Shown: positions 27,823 through 40,796 of the stretch, one piece after another | Layout: every line of letters begins with the position of its first letter | Position numbering within the stretch: the first letter of the stretch is position 1 | Assembly: GCA_905221605.1 (NCBI GenBank) | Contig: CAJNDS010002511.1 | Coordinates: 148,501-208,500, forward strand | Direction of reading: 5' to 3' | From: Symbiodinium natans | Lineage: Eukaryota; Sar; Dinophyceae; Suessiales; Symbiodiniaceae | Length of the DNA stretch: 60,000 nucleotides | Translations under genes and position numbers: made by a program | The notes under the pieces: model-generated | Told to the model about the DNA's origin: nothing | Database searches by the model: none | The model's input: only the letters and a program-made list of their open reading frames with translations

Positions 27823-30800
27823 ACTTAGCCCCCCCGCAGGGGGACCGCCCAGAGGGCATGCTCCATGGGGATCCAGTCGGGTGAGACATGTTTAGCCCGG
27901 GAGAACGCCTGCTTCATGACGAAACACAATCTTGACTGCAAGTGCGTAGGCCACTCCCGAGTTACTCGTCCGCTTCCACTGTTGGGGATACCCCACGTTG
28001 GGTGCCCCCCTCTGTGACCAGTGGGTATGAGGTTGTTTTGTTTCCCCATGTCCCGGGCAGCAATACGGGCCTCCCAGGTGGTTAAAGTGTGCATCACGTC
28101 ACGAGTTCTACAGGTTCATGTAGGGGTAACGACAGTCCACAGCATGCAACGGTTTAGGGTCTCTCTCTCTCTGTCTCTGCCTGTCTCTCGCTCTCTGCCC
28201 TGCCATCCCCGAGGGGTCTCGCCATGCCGAGCTTGAGTTGTTTCCTGGGAGCCCCGGCAATGGGCGAGACTCCTGCAAAGCTTGCCTGGAGCGGTCAATG
28301 CGTTCCGGGCATGATCTGGCTTTATGTAAAGTTCCAGGGCATTAGGGCTTCCGGGTTTGGGGTGGCCATTCTTCCAAGTTTAGGATTCTTTTGGGATTCA
28401 CGGCTCTTGGGGCACGCTACACTTGGGGCCTTGGGGCTCCGTCAGATTGTGAAGCTCGGGTTTCGGGTTTGCTTAAACCCGAAATCGAATCACCACACGT
28501 GAGCAGTCAAAGCATAAATGCCCCATCCCTACAGGCATGTGACGATTCAAAAGCCTGGCCAACCCCTCACCCTTAGTGCCTGCCACAAGGAGGTGGCGCC
28601 TGCCACCTCCCCAAAGCGACTACCAGCCTAGGAACAAGGCGATTGGGAGGGGGGGGGGGGGGGGTTGTGACTGGGCTCGATGGACTTTCGGGGCACCAGT
28701 GGTTTATGCAGCTCCGTGTGGTGCACGGGCGGTGAGGATCTACAAGAAGTCTAGTGCAATGGTCGTAGCATCTGGGCCATGGCCCTGAACTCCTATTAAG
28801 GCCCTTAACTACTGATGTAACGGACCTGCTGAGGTCGTGTAAGGCTCTGAAACTTGAACCGCGCCACAACACTCTCAAGCCCTGAACTTCCCCAAAGCCT
28901 CTCTGAAACCCTGCCAGGGCCTTTTGGGGAAGTCCTTTTGGGTGGAGGGGGGAGGGGAGGGGAGGGACCTCGATAGATGGGGCTCCATTCTAACAGCCAG
29001 TTTTTGCCTTGTAAAGGGGGCCCGGGTTCAGAACAATCTCCCCGGACTTCTTCAGCCCAGGAGGCTCGTGGATTGGCGCGCTGTTGCATCATGTACCTGA
29101 GCGGCGTAGAACCCTTCTGAAACCCCAAACTTCCTGTCCAGTTCCCCACTATTGTGCATGTCAAGTACAGGTTACCTTGTAGGATTTCAATTAGGGACTG
29201 TACGCTCCTTCCAAAGACTGGTGGGTTCGAGCTACTGACTGGACAACTACGTCACTATGTAAACCGTCTGCAGAAGTTTTATTTTGCCCATGGGCCCAAG
29301 ATCCCATGGCCGCGCGACATTTTCGGGGAGCGACTAGTCCCTACTGCAACTGGAACCCCGACACCGCAACCAGAAGCCCTATACTGCAACTGGGCCTGGA
29401 TTTACGCAAAACCCGAAAACACCATGTCACAACCAGCCAACAAGCTTACATGTTGCATGGTTTTGCAATCTGATGGTGAACCTTTAAGGAAACACATTCA
29501 TTTTTAGAAACAATGAAGTTGCAGTAGGTACCGTTCTACGCCCGGATGCTACGATCTACTAAATCTTCATGATGGCCAACTAAAAACTAACACGAAAGGG
29601 ACTCTATGTTATTGAAGGTTTGACTTCAAGCAGTACACAAAACACTGTACTACCCCGAAAGCTTTAAACCTGTGAAAGGCCTCCTAAAACTTGTAAGGAT
29701 GCCCTAGAAGACCCATACAAGGCTCCAGAGGGGGGCAGCGGGGGGACTCAGGGTTCAACACGGAGGTCAGGGAATCTCGTCAGTGATAGACTTGCAGCCC
29801 TATCCTTGTTGGGGCTCGGGCCAGATTCATACTGTGCGTAAATCCAATATATAGTTTTTGTGTGTATATATATATATATATATATTTATTTATTTACAAC
29901 TATCTCTCTATATATATATGCATATGTATACATACATATGTGTATTGGTTTTCCCGGGGGCCGTGCTGGACAATCTCGAGGTTACCCGTGCAGATGGCAT
30001 CGTGAAACGTCGGCCCCGACCAAAGCAAGCCTCACCGGTTCAAGGTCGAAGCGTTTGAGGAGTTTTAGGGGTTTGGGGGGGGTGTTCGGGTTTTTTTCGC
30101 TTGGCATTGCGGTTGTGTCAGGTGGACGAACAGCATGGCTCCATGCCAAGACATAGATGACCAAGGAATCTGCCCTTGGGCAATACAAGAGGACTATGGC
30201 GGTTGTGTCTTAGACTAGACTGGTCTTACGAACTAAGGCTGCAAAGCGGGGCCCAAATAATGGGCAACCCCACTTCACTGCCCACACCCAAGCTGTAGGC
30301 CCTACATCATCTTAAATCCTCGACGAAGCCCTTCCTGTCAAGGAACTTAGACTGCAACTTACCACAAGGCCATACGAAGGAAACCTAGATTTGACAGAAA
30401 CCAAGATTTCAAGCACAGGCTGGAAAACATGCCTGCCAACCTCTCCACTCCGGCCCCCCCCCTCTGTTTGAAGCTGCAGATCTGACCTAGGGACCTGTTG
30501 GCACTAGGAGCAAGTCATTGTATAGACCTGGGGTTGTCTTAGACATGAGGTATCGAGTTTTTCAAGACGTTTAAGCCAAGACCTCAACTGTCCTCAGAGC
30601 TTTAACTCACGGAGATTCACGGAGCTTCTTAGCTGCCACACGCTGGACAGGCACGGCTACTGAGCAGGCAAGGCCGAAGGTGCGCATGGTCCGTACAAGC
30701 ACGGCTCTGCTAGCAGGCTAAAGCCGCAAACAAAGTGCTGCTCAGGGTTTAGGGAACGAACTGCGGCGAAAGCAACGCGAGCTGCCGGCAATGTGGCTGG

Positions 30801-32890
30801 TGGGTAAAGACATGTCCTTGGAGCTGGGGGGCGCTGCTGGTGTCGGACTCTTGGACTCAGGGGTACCACATCCTTGTACCTGAGCCGGCTATGACTACGA
30901 CAGTGTGTCCTGATCGCCTCCCCTCGTGCTGACCAATTTAACCCAGATTCCGATTGACTACCTTCAAAGCAACATCCAGCCACCCAGAAGCCCGAGCCCA
31001 CCATCTAGGATTCTAGGTGGCCGACAACTCCACAGTCTTCCACGAGCGCCTGGCGCAAGCGTCGTGTAGCTCACGGTGGCGAGTTTCATGGCAGTTGTAC
31101 TTCCCGAGTGGAGTGCGCTGCTGTAGCCCAAAATGTCAGAGGCAAGCTTTACAAGAGAGTCTAGGCCTGAGCCCTGAAGGATCCACCCTGCTCAACGCCC
31201 TGGAAGGTGCCTGGACCACGGCGAGGGTATCACGTCCTCCTAACAACGCGGCGGAGGTGCTTGTGTGAACAGTGAAGCGTGCTGGAGATATTGCGTGGCC
31301 GAAGATCGCCGACTGTTGCAGCTGAGACGCGTTATTCAGCCTCGAGGGGTCTCGGGCCTTTTTCTGTGCTTTCAAAAACCTCTCACAGTCACAACACAAC
31401 GACCCTTGAGTTGAAGGAATGAGTCCCTAGTAGACCTCAGCTCAGAGCTGTCCAGCTGATTCTCTGGCGCATAGGCCACAGGCCTAAACCCTCAATCCTA
31501 GGCTCACAGGTCAGTTGCCCGCTTGCATTCAGGACTCAGGGCCCTTCAGGGCCTACTCTGGCGGAGGACCGTTCGCTTCCGGTATTCCGAAAATGAGGGC
31601 TCAGAACGCCCCAAAGCTACAGACCACCAAAGCCTAAGCCCTTTTGCAACAGGCTGGCCACTTCAACCCGAAACCCTGAACCCTAAACCCTCAATACTAG
31701 AGCCCCCGTGGTGCGGTCCTTGGCGCAGGGCCACCGCCAGGAGGCTCCCGGTTATCTGCTTGCCGTGCTGGGCCTTGGGTCGGCTTTGGGTCGCTGTTTA
31801 AAGGGGCTCTGTCCTAGAGGAACCAGGCTGCCTTGATATCATTCTATTTTTATGCATACATGCTACCATCATGACAACCACCGCACGTGCAGAGCTCCTG
31901 GCCGCCATCCCCGCGACCTCGCCGGCCTGGGGGCTGGAAAGAAGCACTCACTTGTGGGTTCAGGGGTAGGGCTTCGTCTGTCGCGCTTTCTTTCGTACCT
32001 TGGGCCACAAAAGCTGGGTATGGTGCTCCGAACAAGCAGTCTGGCACAGGAATTCAACAGCGCATGTTTGCGCAGGCTTCATCCACCTTAAGGGAGGGCA
32101 CAGGCCCGATGAAACACAAGAAGCTCAGCCCCAAAAGGGCTAGCCCAAGGCTATCAGAATCAACTCAGATCCCCAGAAACATTGAACCCTAAACCCTCAC
32201 CTCCAAGCCCTCATCTCTCATCTCGGCCCCGGGCCCGAAAAGAAAACCGCTGCGCTCGCCAGGATGCATTCTGCTCCAGCAGGAAGCACAGGGCTTCGCC
32301 TGAGGGCGCTTGCTGCTCTCAGTCTTCTGAGTGTGGCGTTTCGAAATTGTCTTTTCTACAGGTCGGGTTCCGAAAGCAAACATGAGGTACCCAACTCCCA
32401 ATTCCCCTACTGCGGGCCAGGAAGATCTAGGCAGAAGGGCTGGCCTTTTGCAACCTCGATGACTGCATCTCAACAGCAGCTTGTGCTAACTCCAGCTGCC
32501 TTCGTAAACATGTACTGACAACGAAGCAAAGGATTCACCCTGCACCTCCGGGCTTCTCCAAGAAGACAGCACAGAGGCCGTCGCGAGGCAAACCCCAAGT
32601 TGTCTGAGAAGCCCTGAAGTGAACAGGAACCCTGAAGTCGAAACCTTCTTAGGCCATGTGAACCCTTGTACATCCAGGCCTGTGAAGTCTGCCGGCCAAG
32701 TGAACCCTGAGTCCGCGAACCCCTTAAGCCACAAACCTTGAAGCCCCAAAATCACCCAAAACTCCAGACCCATGCGCCCCAAGAACAGGTCAAGGGTTTC
32801 GGGTTTATAGGCCTCAAGACCCAATCCCACGAAACAGACCCTGCTCGGCGGACACCATCAAGTAGCAATAGTCATCAGACTAGGACTCGT
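27823..32890. other. Non-coding region, no gene recognised
   Basis: Contains a CT-rich patch at 28160-28196, a poly-G run at 28649-28664, the AT-rich microsatellite at 29861-29945 and telomere-like words at about 31677-31691. None of the ORFs carries a known domain. Confidence 0.5.
29861..29945. repeat. (TA)n microsatellite with ATTT and CATA interruptions
   Basis: TGTGTATATATA run followed by TTTATTTATT, then a second TATATA run and CATATG words. Confidence 0.95.
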
Positions 32891-32977
32891 AATCGTCGTG
32901 GTCGTCGTCGCCGCCGCCGCCGGAGGAGGAGGAGTAGTAGCAGTAGCAGTAGCAGTAGCAGTAGCAGTAATCATCAT
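32891..32977. repeat. Compound trinucleotide repeat
   Basis: Successive CGT, CGC, CGG/AGG and AGTAGC units. The Arg- and Ser-rich peptide read through it is an artefact. Confidence 0.93.
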
Positions 32978-33043
32978 GCCCAGCTTGGTTTCCAGGCAGT
33001 CTCCCTCATGGATTGCCGCCTCCGGGCTGGCTTCCAGTTGGTA

Positions 33044-33100
33044 GGGTGAGGGTTTAGGGTTTTAGGGTTTAGCGTTTTCGGGTTTAGGGCTTCGGGTGCA
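33044..33100 (+). repeat. Degenerate telomere-like tract
   Basis: GGGTTTAGGG units with TTTTAGGG, TTTAGCG, TTTCGGG and CTTCGGG variants in tandem. It illustrates how TTTAGGG decays in this window. Confidence 0.8.
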
Positions 33101-35572
33101 GGGTTGAGGCAACATTTAGAGGAGGCCACCTGTGTACCCTGGTGCTCCAATGACTCCTTGGATTGTTGGGCGGCCTTTAAAGGCCCTCCCTCCTCCAGGT
33201 GCCAAAGGCTTTGCATTGGGCCTGGGTTTGAGGATTTATGGCTCAGTTGTCCAGCTTACTTACTTTGCCGATATTCTACCAGTGATGTCTTCTGCACCGA
33301 AGCGCACAGCTTAAGGGGCATTGCGAACTCAAGACCAAATTGCTGGACCCTGAAGGGTTTCCCGACCAGTGAGCCATCTGGGGGCGCGGGGAGTTCTTCT
33401 AACTTCGGGTCCCTCTTCTGATACGGAGAGCCTTTGATTCAGGGTGTCCGGACAGGGCCGCGAAACCCTTCGAAATCCCTTCAACCTTCCGGGATTCGGG
33501 GCCACATGGGTGCCTGCAGGGTCTCCGGTAGCCCGGGTGCCGGATCACTCCTGGCTCTTGCTTCAGCCTTTATTTGACTAATTTCTGTTGCTTGTTCGTT
33601 TCTTTTTTTTTTGGGGAGGAGGGGAATGTCCTTTTCATAGAAGAGTCTCTTTCAAAAGTAGCCTCAAGGGTCGCCCTATTTAGGAACGAGCCCCCCAAGA
33701 AAGGTTAGTCTGGTTGCCTCATGCCGAACCTTAACCTCGGCCTCAGGTTTGATTGAGGCTTCAACCCTTTTGCCTAAACACCTCCGGCTTGAGCACTTCT
33801 AAGACTTTCGATGCTCACAGGGGGCTCGGGGCTTAGGGCTATCGCGGTTGTCCTTAAAGTATAGTCGCGGTTCCTTCACACCCTTGGGCCCCGACGTATC
33901 TGCATCCATCCCATTCCAGGCAATCCGGGCGCCATGAAGGGTGCCCGAAACACTAAACCCGGGGTTGTGGGGGGGAGGGCCTGGGTGGGGCTCAGAGTCC
34001 GGTTTAGTGTGGTCCTTGAGGTCATGCACTGGGGGTCAAATCGGGCTAAAGGAGATTCTGAACCAACTCCACGAAACCTCCCTTTCTTCAGGGCCCTCTC
34101 TAACAAGAATGGATATTCTGGCCAGGTCCTGAAGCAGGATTTCTAAGGGGATCATGTACTAGGCTCGGAACCCTGAGCCCTTTTGTCATAGGGGACTTCG
34201 GCGCGCGCGGAAGCACGGATTTGGCCAACACATCCCGGGCACGCGGGATCGTTAAATAAGCCACAAGGCCGTAACATCAAAAGAGGTAAGAAGTATGAAC
34301 CGTACTTATCACTACACTGGAACCTACATGTCATGTCCTGGAATGCCAGGGCTTGAGGTTGCTTTGGCCCTTAGGAAAGCTGAGGTCAGCGGTTTGAGGG
34401 TTCGGGGAGTCTTTGCGTGGAATGTTTGTTCTGCTCCGCGCCTTGGGCCCCCCTTGTGGAGCAGCCGCTGCCCGTAGCACGCAAGTTCAGGTTGCTGAGG
34501 GGGTGCTCTTGCTTCAGGATTCGCCCAAAGACCACTTGAGCTTGAGGTATGGGGCTTCTGCTGCGGTTTAGAAGTTATGGGTTTCACGAAGGCGTTCAAG
34601 TGGTAACCCGAGAGTTGATACAGTTCGAACACTTCACGAACCTCCTTACGCGCCACAAGAGCATACAAGAGCCGTCAAAGCTCACCCCAGCCCTGCACAG
34701 CTTCATCTGACTCTGCTTTCTTTCTCTTGCTGTCATCTCACATCTCGGAACCCCTAACGCATGAGCTGCTGAGGATCCTAAAGGGATTCCCGATCTCGGG
34801 TTCACGGTCGACGTGTACGCCCGTGTGCGCGTGTCTTGTGGAACTGGGCAAAGCCTTATTGGCACATTGTTTGTGTGGCCTTTGCCGGAGTTCGCAGGGT
34901 TTAAGGAACGGCCCACAGGTTTCGAGTCCGGGGTCATGAGCTCCCTGGACCCAAAAAACCCCAAACCCTCAATGCCATGATAGGCAGCAATTTGCTGAGA
35001 AGAATCTAAGCCAAAAATGTGTAGACATGCCGTGGAAGGTTCGGACGTATGGGCCGATGGCACGCGCAGCCTCCACTGCCCCTTGGACATCGAAACCCGT
35101 CACCTTCCCAACAGCATACCATGCCGGCACACTACAGTAAGCCTACCAGCCTTCCAAAAGCCTTAAGCGCGAAGGGCTGAGTCTGCAAATGAGGATCATC
35201 ACTGGTGGCTGGCCACGTGAGAAGCCGGTTCTTGGAAGGACGGCACTATACGAGACGGCCAAAGTCACTCTGGGAGACCCACGTCTCGGCCACGAGGAGC
35301 ACACTTCGCTTGTTTCAGGAGGACTCGGGAATCTGAGATTCGTGCTTTAGGCCTAGGAAGGCCCTTAGAGCCCATTGCAGAAGATCCCTGAATACGATCC
35401 TCTTAAACCCAAGAAGGGAAAATTCAAAAACATGTCCCAAGGGCCGAGAAGCCTTCAGTTCAAGGAGAAAGTGGGGTGCTGCTGGAAAGTTCGGTAGCAT
35501 ACTTCGCTGGCTGTTTTGACGGATGCAGAGCTGGCATGGCACTTGGTCATGCATATTGTACACTAAGCCCTG

Positions 35573-35615
35573 CCTAAACCCTAAACCCTAAACCCTAAAC
35601 CCTAAACCCAAAACC
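35573..35615 (-). repeat. Interstitial telomere-like array (CCCTAAA)n
   Basis: About five perfect CCCTAAA units in a row, flanked by CCTGCCTAAA and ACCCAAAACC. It is the longest perfect array in the window. Confidence 0.95.
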
Positions 35616-35732
35616 AGCACTAAAACTTAACTTCACCGGCCAAGCCGGGCCCCCCAAGTGCGGCGGCCATCCTTGCGTGTTGAGCGCAGTTGAACGCCCT
35701 TCTCTGAATTCTCAAGAAGCCCGCGAACAGCC

Positions 35733-35777
35733 CTAGGGTTTAGGGTTTAGGGTTTCGGGCCCGTTTAGGGTTTAGGG
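35733..35777 (+). repeat. Interstitial telomere-like array (TTTAGGG)n
   Basis: Three TTTAGGG units, a TTTCGGGCCCG interruption and two more units. It lies 120 bp from the array at 35573 and in the opposite orientation, so the two face each other. Confidence 0.93.
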
Positions 35778-37526
35778 AGCCCAACTGCACCCGGATGTAG
35801 GCTGGAGAATGAAAACCCACACCCTTTTGCCAGGGTGACAAGGTTCAGGGGTTGAAGTTAGTGGAGGGTTTTGGGCTCCGTCTGTTTTTCTATAGAAAAC
35901 GGCACCTTCGTTTCACTTGGTGCTGGCTTGGGAGCTTCGGAATTTAAAACCGTTGCAGCTTGGAATGCCAAAAAAACTCCCGTCGCGGTGGCTTTAACCA
36001 GACTCACGTCTCGGATGCTTAGGTTTAGGCCCACGAAGAGGCGCACAAGACCTCTACGCTTTCCTCCGCAGTGGCTTGTTCATAGCAAGGTCTTGAACAT
36101 CAGAGACGTGAATGCCGCAGGGTCGTAGTGGAGCACAAGCCATCAGTACCAACAGCCAACGGATGACTACAAGCAACACAACATTTGACAAACAGAAGCT
36201 CTGTCCTCATTGAAAAGGCTGGGGGAGATCCCGAGCCTTCGTCGACGAACTCCCCGGGCCGCAACTCCATGAAAGTCTTTACAACTTTACAACGTGAGCG
36301 CTCGGCGGTTCTTTGAATCTGCTTGTCGCACAGTTTTGGCTTACATGTCAGAGAGGCACCTGAGTTCCGGGGGGCGCCTGGTCATCGCGATGCTCCTCCG
36401 CCACCGCTTTTCAAACCCCTCTGCTGAAGTGATTTCTCTTACACAGGGGAGGCAGTTACTTTCACAGTTACATGTGCCCGCAGAGTGCGGGGATGGCTCT
36501 CGGCGGCCCTGAAACCCGCAACCTGCATCAACCCCCCTTCCGAACGTCGAGGCCCCAAGTCCCGCTGACGCACTTCCCAGTCGGCTTGCGGAGGATTGTG
36601 GGGTGTGGGCTAAGGATTCCAGATTCAATTTTATACTTCTTGCCACCTGGCCTAGCTAACGGGTTGTGCAGTTGGCAGGCCAGTCCGAAAACTTCGGAAG
36701 ACCCAAGCCCGAGTCCAGTTACACTTTGTCACAGCCATGGACAGGATCTTCACTCCTTGCTGGGCTCGGTGTGCTCAACCTGCCCAACCGCCCCCATCTC
36801 GCCGCCTGGGAGGAGGCCTCGCGAGCGGCCTGAGAGAAGGTTTTTGATTTTGGAGATCCTAAACCCTAAGCCACAAGCTCCAAGCTGCCCTAGCCCCCCC
36901 CCCCCTCCCCCTAAACTCTAACCCCCAAAACAACCCCCAAAACCTAACACCCCCAAAGCCCCAAACCCACGGCCGAGGTGCTGATGGACACCAGGACCTT
37001 CAGGTCCTGGCATTCCAGGGGTTCAAGAGTCTCGCGTCGATTTTTTGGGGGGCACCTTGAGCTTTCCAGGAGTTTAGGGTTTAGGGGCTCGGGGCAGCCG
37101 AGGGTTTGGGTGGTCAGTGGTTGTTGTTTGAGGGGCCGTAGAAAGACTTGCAACACGCGCCATCCGCTTAAGAAAACACAAGAAGTGTGCCAACGATCTC
37201 CCAAAAACACAGAACGCGCGCTCGCACCTCCAAAGTCACCTCTCTCTTGGCCAGCATGGCCTGCAACAATTCCCACGCGGTTCAGTCTGGGTAAAGTTCA
37301 GGCTTGACTTGAGGGTTTTGGCTTCAAGCTGAAGACAGGCAGGTTGTCTCTTGGCACTTGTGTCGAGCTCTTTGGGAGGACGTCCTTTGAGGTTGCAGGT
37401 GCTGCAGGGCGTGCGGGCGCCCTGGACGTACTACGAAGAGTGTCAAGGACTTTCTTGCCATTGACTTCTCATGCGTGGGCCTTGAAAACTGGAGCTTGGC
37501 CATGTTCTAGGATTCCAAAAGCAACA

Positions 37527-37988
37527 TCACACATCTGCCGCTCGCACCATGGCCACTTGCGCAACTGCCACGAGCTTCTGCAATTGCAGAGCAGCTGCTT
37601 GGCGCCGGACAAGACCCGGCCATGCTGAAAGTGCTGCTTGAGAACGACCCTCTCTGTCAGCAACTCTGCAATTCTTGGCATCCACCTCCCTGACCTCTGC
37701 GAAATCACCCTCGAACACACAACCTGTCCTCAGGTATCGCGGGTCCTGGGACTCGTCGCGCAGCGTGCCGCGTAGGTCGGTGCGGCCCCGAAAGCCGATT
37801 GAAAACACGTTGCAACCCGACCCTGACACATTGGGATGCATGCCATACACATCGTACCGCTCATCCTCTTTCAGCCACAGACGACGCGCTCTCACCGGCA
37901 TCAGTGCCCAACACAAGCCCTGCCGACACAAATTTGGTGCTTGGCTGGAGATGAACGAGAGGACTCGCAAGGCACGCAACGTGCACAT
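37527..37988 (-). CDS. Hypothetical protein or gene fragment
   Basis: A 153-residue frame from an ATG at 37988. I do not recognise it. The central part (37683-37880) looks coding: the peptide is well mixed, with DERYDVYGMHPNVSG and DPRYLRTGCVFEGDFAEV, and about seven in ten codons end in G or C. The last 50 residues are Ala/Arg/Val-rich, while an overlapping frame (37469-37720) is also open, so a frameshift or an exon boundary near 37680 is possible. It could be a real small gene, one exon, or chance. It lies on the same strand as the other coding signals. Confidence 0.25.
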   Translation of the reverse strand: MCTLRALRVLSFISSQAPNLCRQGLCWALMPVRARRLWLKEDERYDVYGMHPNVSGSGCNVFSIGFRGRTDLRGTLRDESQDPRYLRTGCVFEGDFAEVREVDAKNCRVADREGRSQAALSAWPGLVRRQAAALQLQKLVAVAQVAMVRAADV

Positions 37989-40557
37989 CACGTGGCTCGC
38001 CTAACCTTGCAACTGGAGGAGAAACGACCGCGCCGCTGCAAGATTCTGGATTCACTGAAACCTAAACCTAAAACATGACATGTAGGCTCGCTGCGAGAAG
38101 CTTCTCGGACGACCAGTCCCAGAAAGTAGCCGACTACTAACCAAAGCCTCAGAAGCACCCTGAAGCCTTGGTTTTGAACAGCACCTGGAAGCCAAACCCT
38201 ACAGGGAGCTTTTAGAATCAAATGTGGAGCAAAATCCCACAAAAATGTAGGAAATCGTTGGGGGCCCGTTTAGAAGCCATCCTAAACCCTATGTTTCCTT
38301 AATCCTTCTACCTCCTAAGCCCGCAAGCTGCACTAAACTTGATGAAGGCTTAAGCTAAACACCCACCTCATATACTGGTCTCCGAGAATTCCCTTTTTGC
38401 GACAAGCCCTCACCACCCTAAGCCCAAACCCTCATGATGCAAAAGCACCGAAAACGCTTCTCTGCCCACCTGCCGCAGGCGGACCCCGTTGAAGGCCAGG
38501 CCGATGACGGCGAAGCCGATGAAGATCCTCATAACTGCTCTAAGGTTTAAGCTTGAGGGAGTGTAAGCTTTTACCAGGATTTAACTTAGGGTTTATATAG
38601 GTGCATAGGTGTCCTGACGCACCAGGCCACTCAATCACCACAAGGCCATCACCAGCTCTAAACTGGGCACTGCCGGCCCACGTGCAAGAGCTGTGTGGGG
38701 TCCGACTGGGCCATGCCGATCTTCCAGCTCATCCAGTGCTCAATAGGGCACCGTTGCGCCTGCAAACCTCAAAAATCCCTTAGCCTACTCTTAGGCGGGT
38801 ACTGATCGACAGGGGAACTCTTGAGGCAAGTCAAGCGCATGCTCCATGCCCGTCTCAACCCTGCAAACCTTGGTGCGCAAGACGCCCCGACAACGAACGT
38901 CTCCAAGCAGTATGAAGTATGAAACCAAAACCCAAACCACTGAAGCCTCAGGCTTCGGGCAAGAAGCATCCCAATGGGCGCCCATGAGTGATCTCCGGCA
39001 TAAAGGGCGGGCCACCCTGGTTGCTGCTGACCGTCTTTTGCCACTTGAGGCCACTTGGCTCTGGGGCGGAAGATTGGCTAGGATACAGCACCCTAAAGCG
39101 CACGGCGGGATGATACTACACTCGTTACACAAAATAGCAGGATGGCCCTTCATGAAAGCATGGACTAAGCAGCACGCTCCCTCACTGCTCGGTGAGACGA
39201 TGCTGCCTCACTACTTCGGGTTCAGGTTGGGGTTTGGGGGTTTTCCAAACCGACGCCCCGGCCTGCAACTGTTATCGCCACGCCAGGCACTGCCACGCAG
39301 AGGGACACGACGCTGTACAGGACAGGTCGGCAAAGAAGCTTGCCTTGGGTTTAGGGTTTCGACGGGTCCATGTGCGAAGTCGGCCACGCAGCTTCTTGAA
39401 GTCTCATTCCAGCTGCTGCTGCAAACCATCAACTTCATGGGATTTAGGGTTTCTCTGGGAGAAATGGAGGTTGGAGACGCGGCACTGGCATGATCCGGTT
39501 TCCAGGGGTATAAGGAGGGAGCACTAGAAGGGACCCTTCATGTCATCTTCTTCCCTTATATAACCCCTATGTAAAGTCGGTTGCAGGAACGTGGTCTGCC
39601 TCACTCGAAAGATCGGGGACTTTTACCCGATGGCACGAACTCAGCTTCGCACATGTGATCTGGAATTCTGAGACCGCGCAGTCCAAAAGAATGTAGAAGC
39701 TTTTAACCTAGACGATCTATCATGCGTTTGGGTTGAATCACCCATCCAAGTTGAGGAGCAGCACAGCAGCATCAAATTCCCCTTGCTGTTGGCAACAGCT
39801 CACAAGCTAGTTGCCTCTATGGATGAACCAGGCGAGGCATGATGGTCCACGGCCACTTCAGGCCAATTTTTCGCTCCCTTCAAGCTGCAAGCTCAATTAC
39901 GTTCTAAGGTTTACAGCTTTCATAATACCAAAAAACCCTGAACTCCCTCTAAGCCCTGAGTCGGGTAAGCGCCGGTCAGGGAAGACCCGCAACTCGCAAC
40001 TCCAATTGCCGCTGTCCCCGAGGCCACCAAGATGCCCACGTTCCCCGCGGTGCACGCGGCATCAATCTCCTGGCTGCCATGCAGGAGGCAAGAGAGGTTA
40101 GAACCGTTTCAGTGCTGGGCGTCGGGTGCTTAGGATTGTGAAAGTCGTTCGGAGCTCGGCTCGCCTTTGTACCTATCCTTCTTGTGGCTGGCTTTGAGTG
40201 AGCCCCATCACTTAAGTGAGGTCCCGTGCCCCAAGTTCCCACACATTTCCTTTCGGTGTGATTCTTAGCCAATGCGGCAGAACCCTTATTTCCAGAAATC
40301 TGCCCGCCATGTACTAGCTGAAGCTCCTCGTCTCGCAGCATTCTACGTTGGCAGTTGGCTACGGGCTGCGTCGGTAGGGCCCGTTCACTCTGTTCTCTCC
40401 ATCTTCCCTCGTGCCTTCCTTCCTTCCTGCCTTCCTTCCTTTCCTTCCCTCCCTCCTTCCCCTCGGAATTTGAGTAGGGAGGAAAGCGGGGGGTGTTGCT
40501 ATGGGAGGGAGGATTATTTGGGCACCGACCCGCCTAGCGCAGCCACTCACACTCACC
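37989..40557. other. Non-coding region, no gene recognised
   Basis: Short telomere-like words at about 39349 and 39442, and CTTCC/TTCC pyrimidine patches at 40412-40460. No ORF has a recognisable domain. Confidence 0.5.
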
Positions 40558-40796
40558 CTCACACACACACACAGACATACATACATACATACATACATAC
40601 ATACATACATACATACATACATACATACATACATACATACATACATACATACATACATACAGACATACATACATACATACATACATACATACATACATAC
40701 ATACATACATACATACATACATACATACATACATACATACATACATACATACATACATACATACATACATACATACATACACACACACAGACAGAC
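40558..40796. repeat. (TACA)n tetranucleotide microsatellite
   Basis: About 200 bp of ACAT repeat with one CAGACATA interruption near 40661, flanked on both sides by short ACAC and CAGA runs. YIHT and MYVC peptides are artefacts. Confidence 0.98.

Larger units (their letters stand above)
33101..37526. other. Non-coding region with telomere-like arrays
   Basis: No recognisable gene. Holds the two best telomere-like arrays (35573-35615 and 35733-35777), a T run at 33602-33612 and C-rich patches near 36893-36910. Confidence 0.5.

Noticed and set aside
27109-27895. Ser-, Leu/Pro-, Arg/Lys- and Glu-repeat ORFs
   Set aside because: Translation of the TCTTCC array in its various frames.
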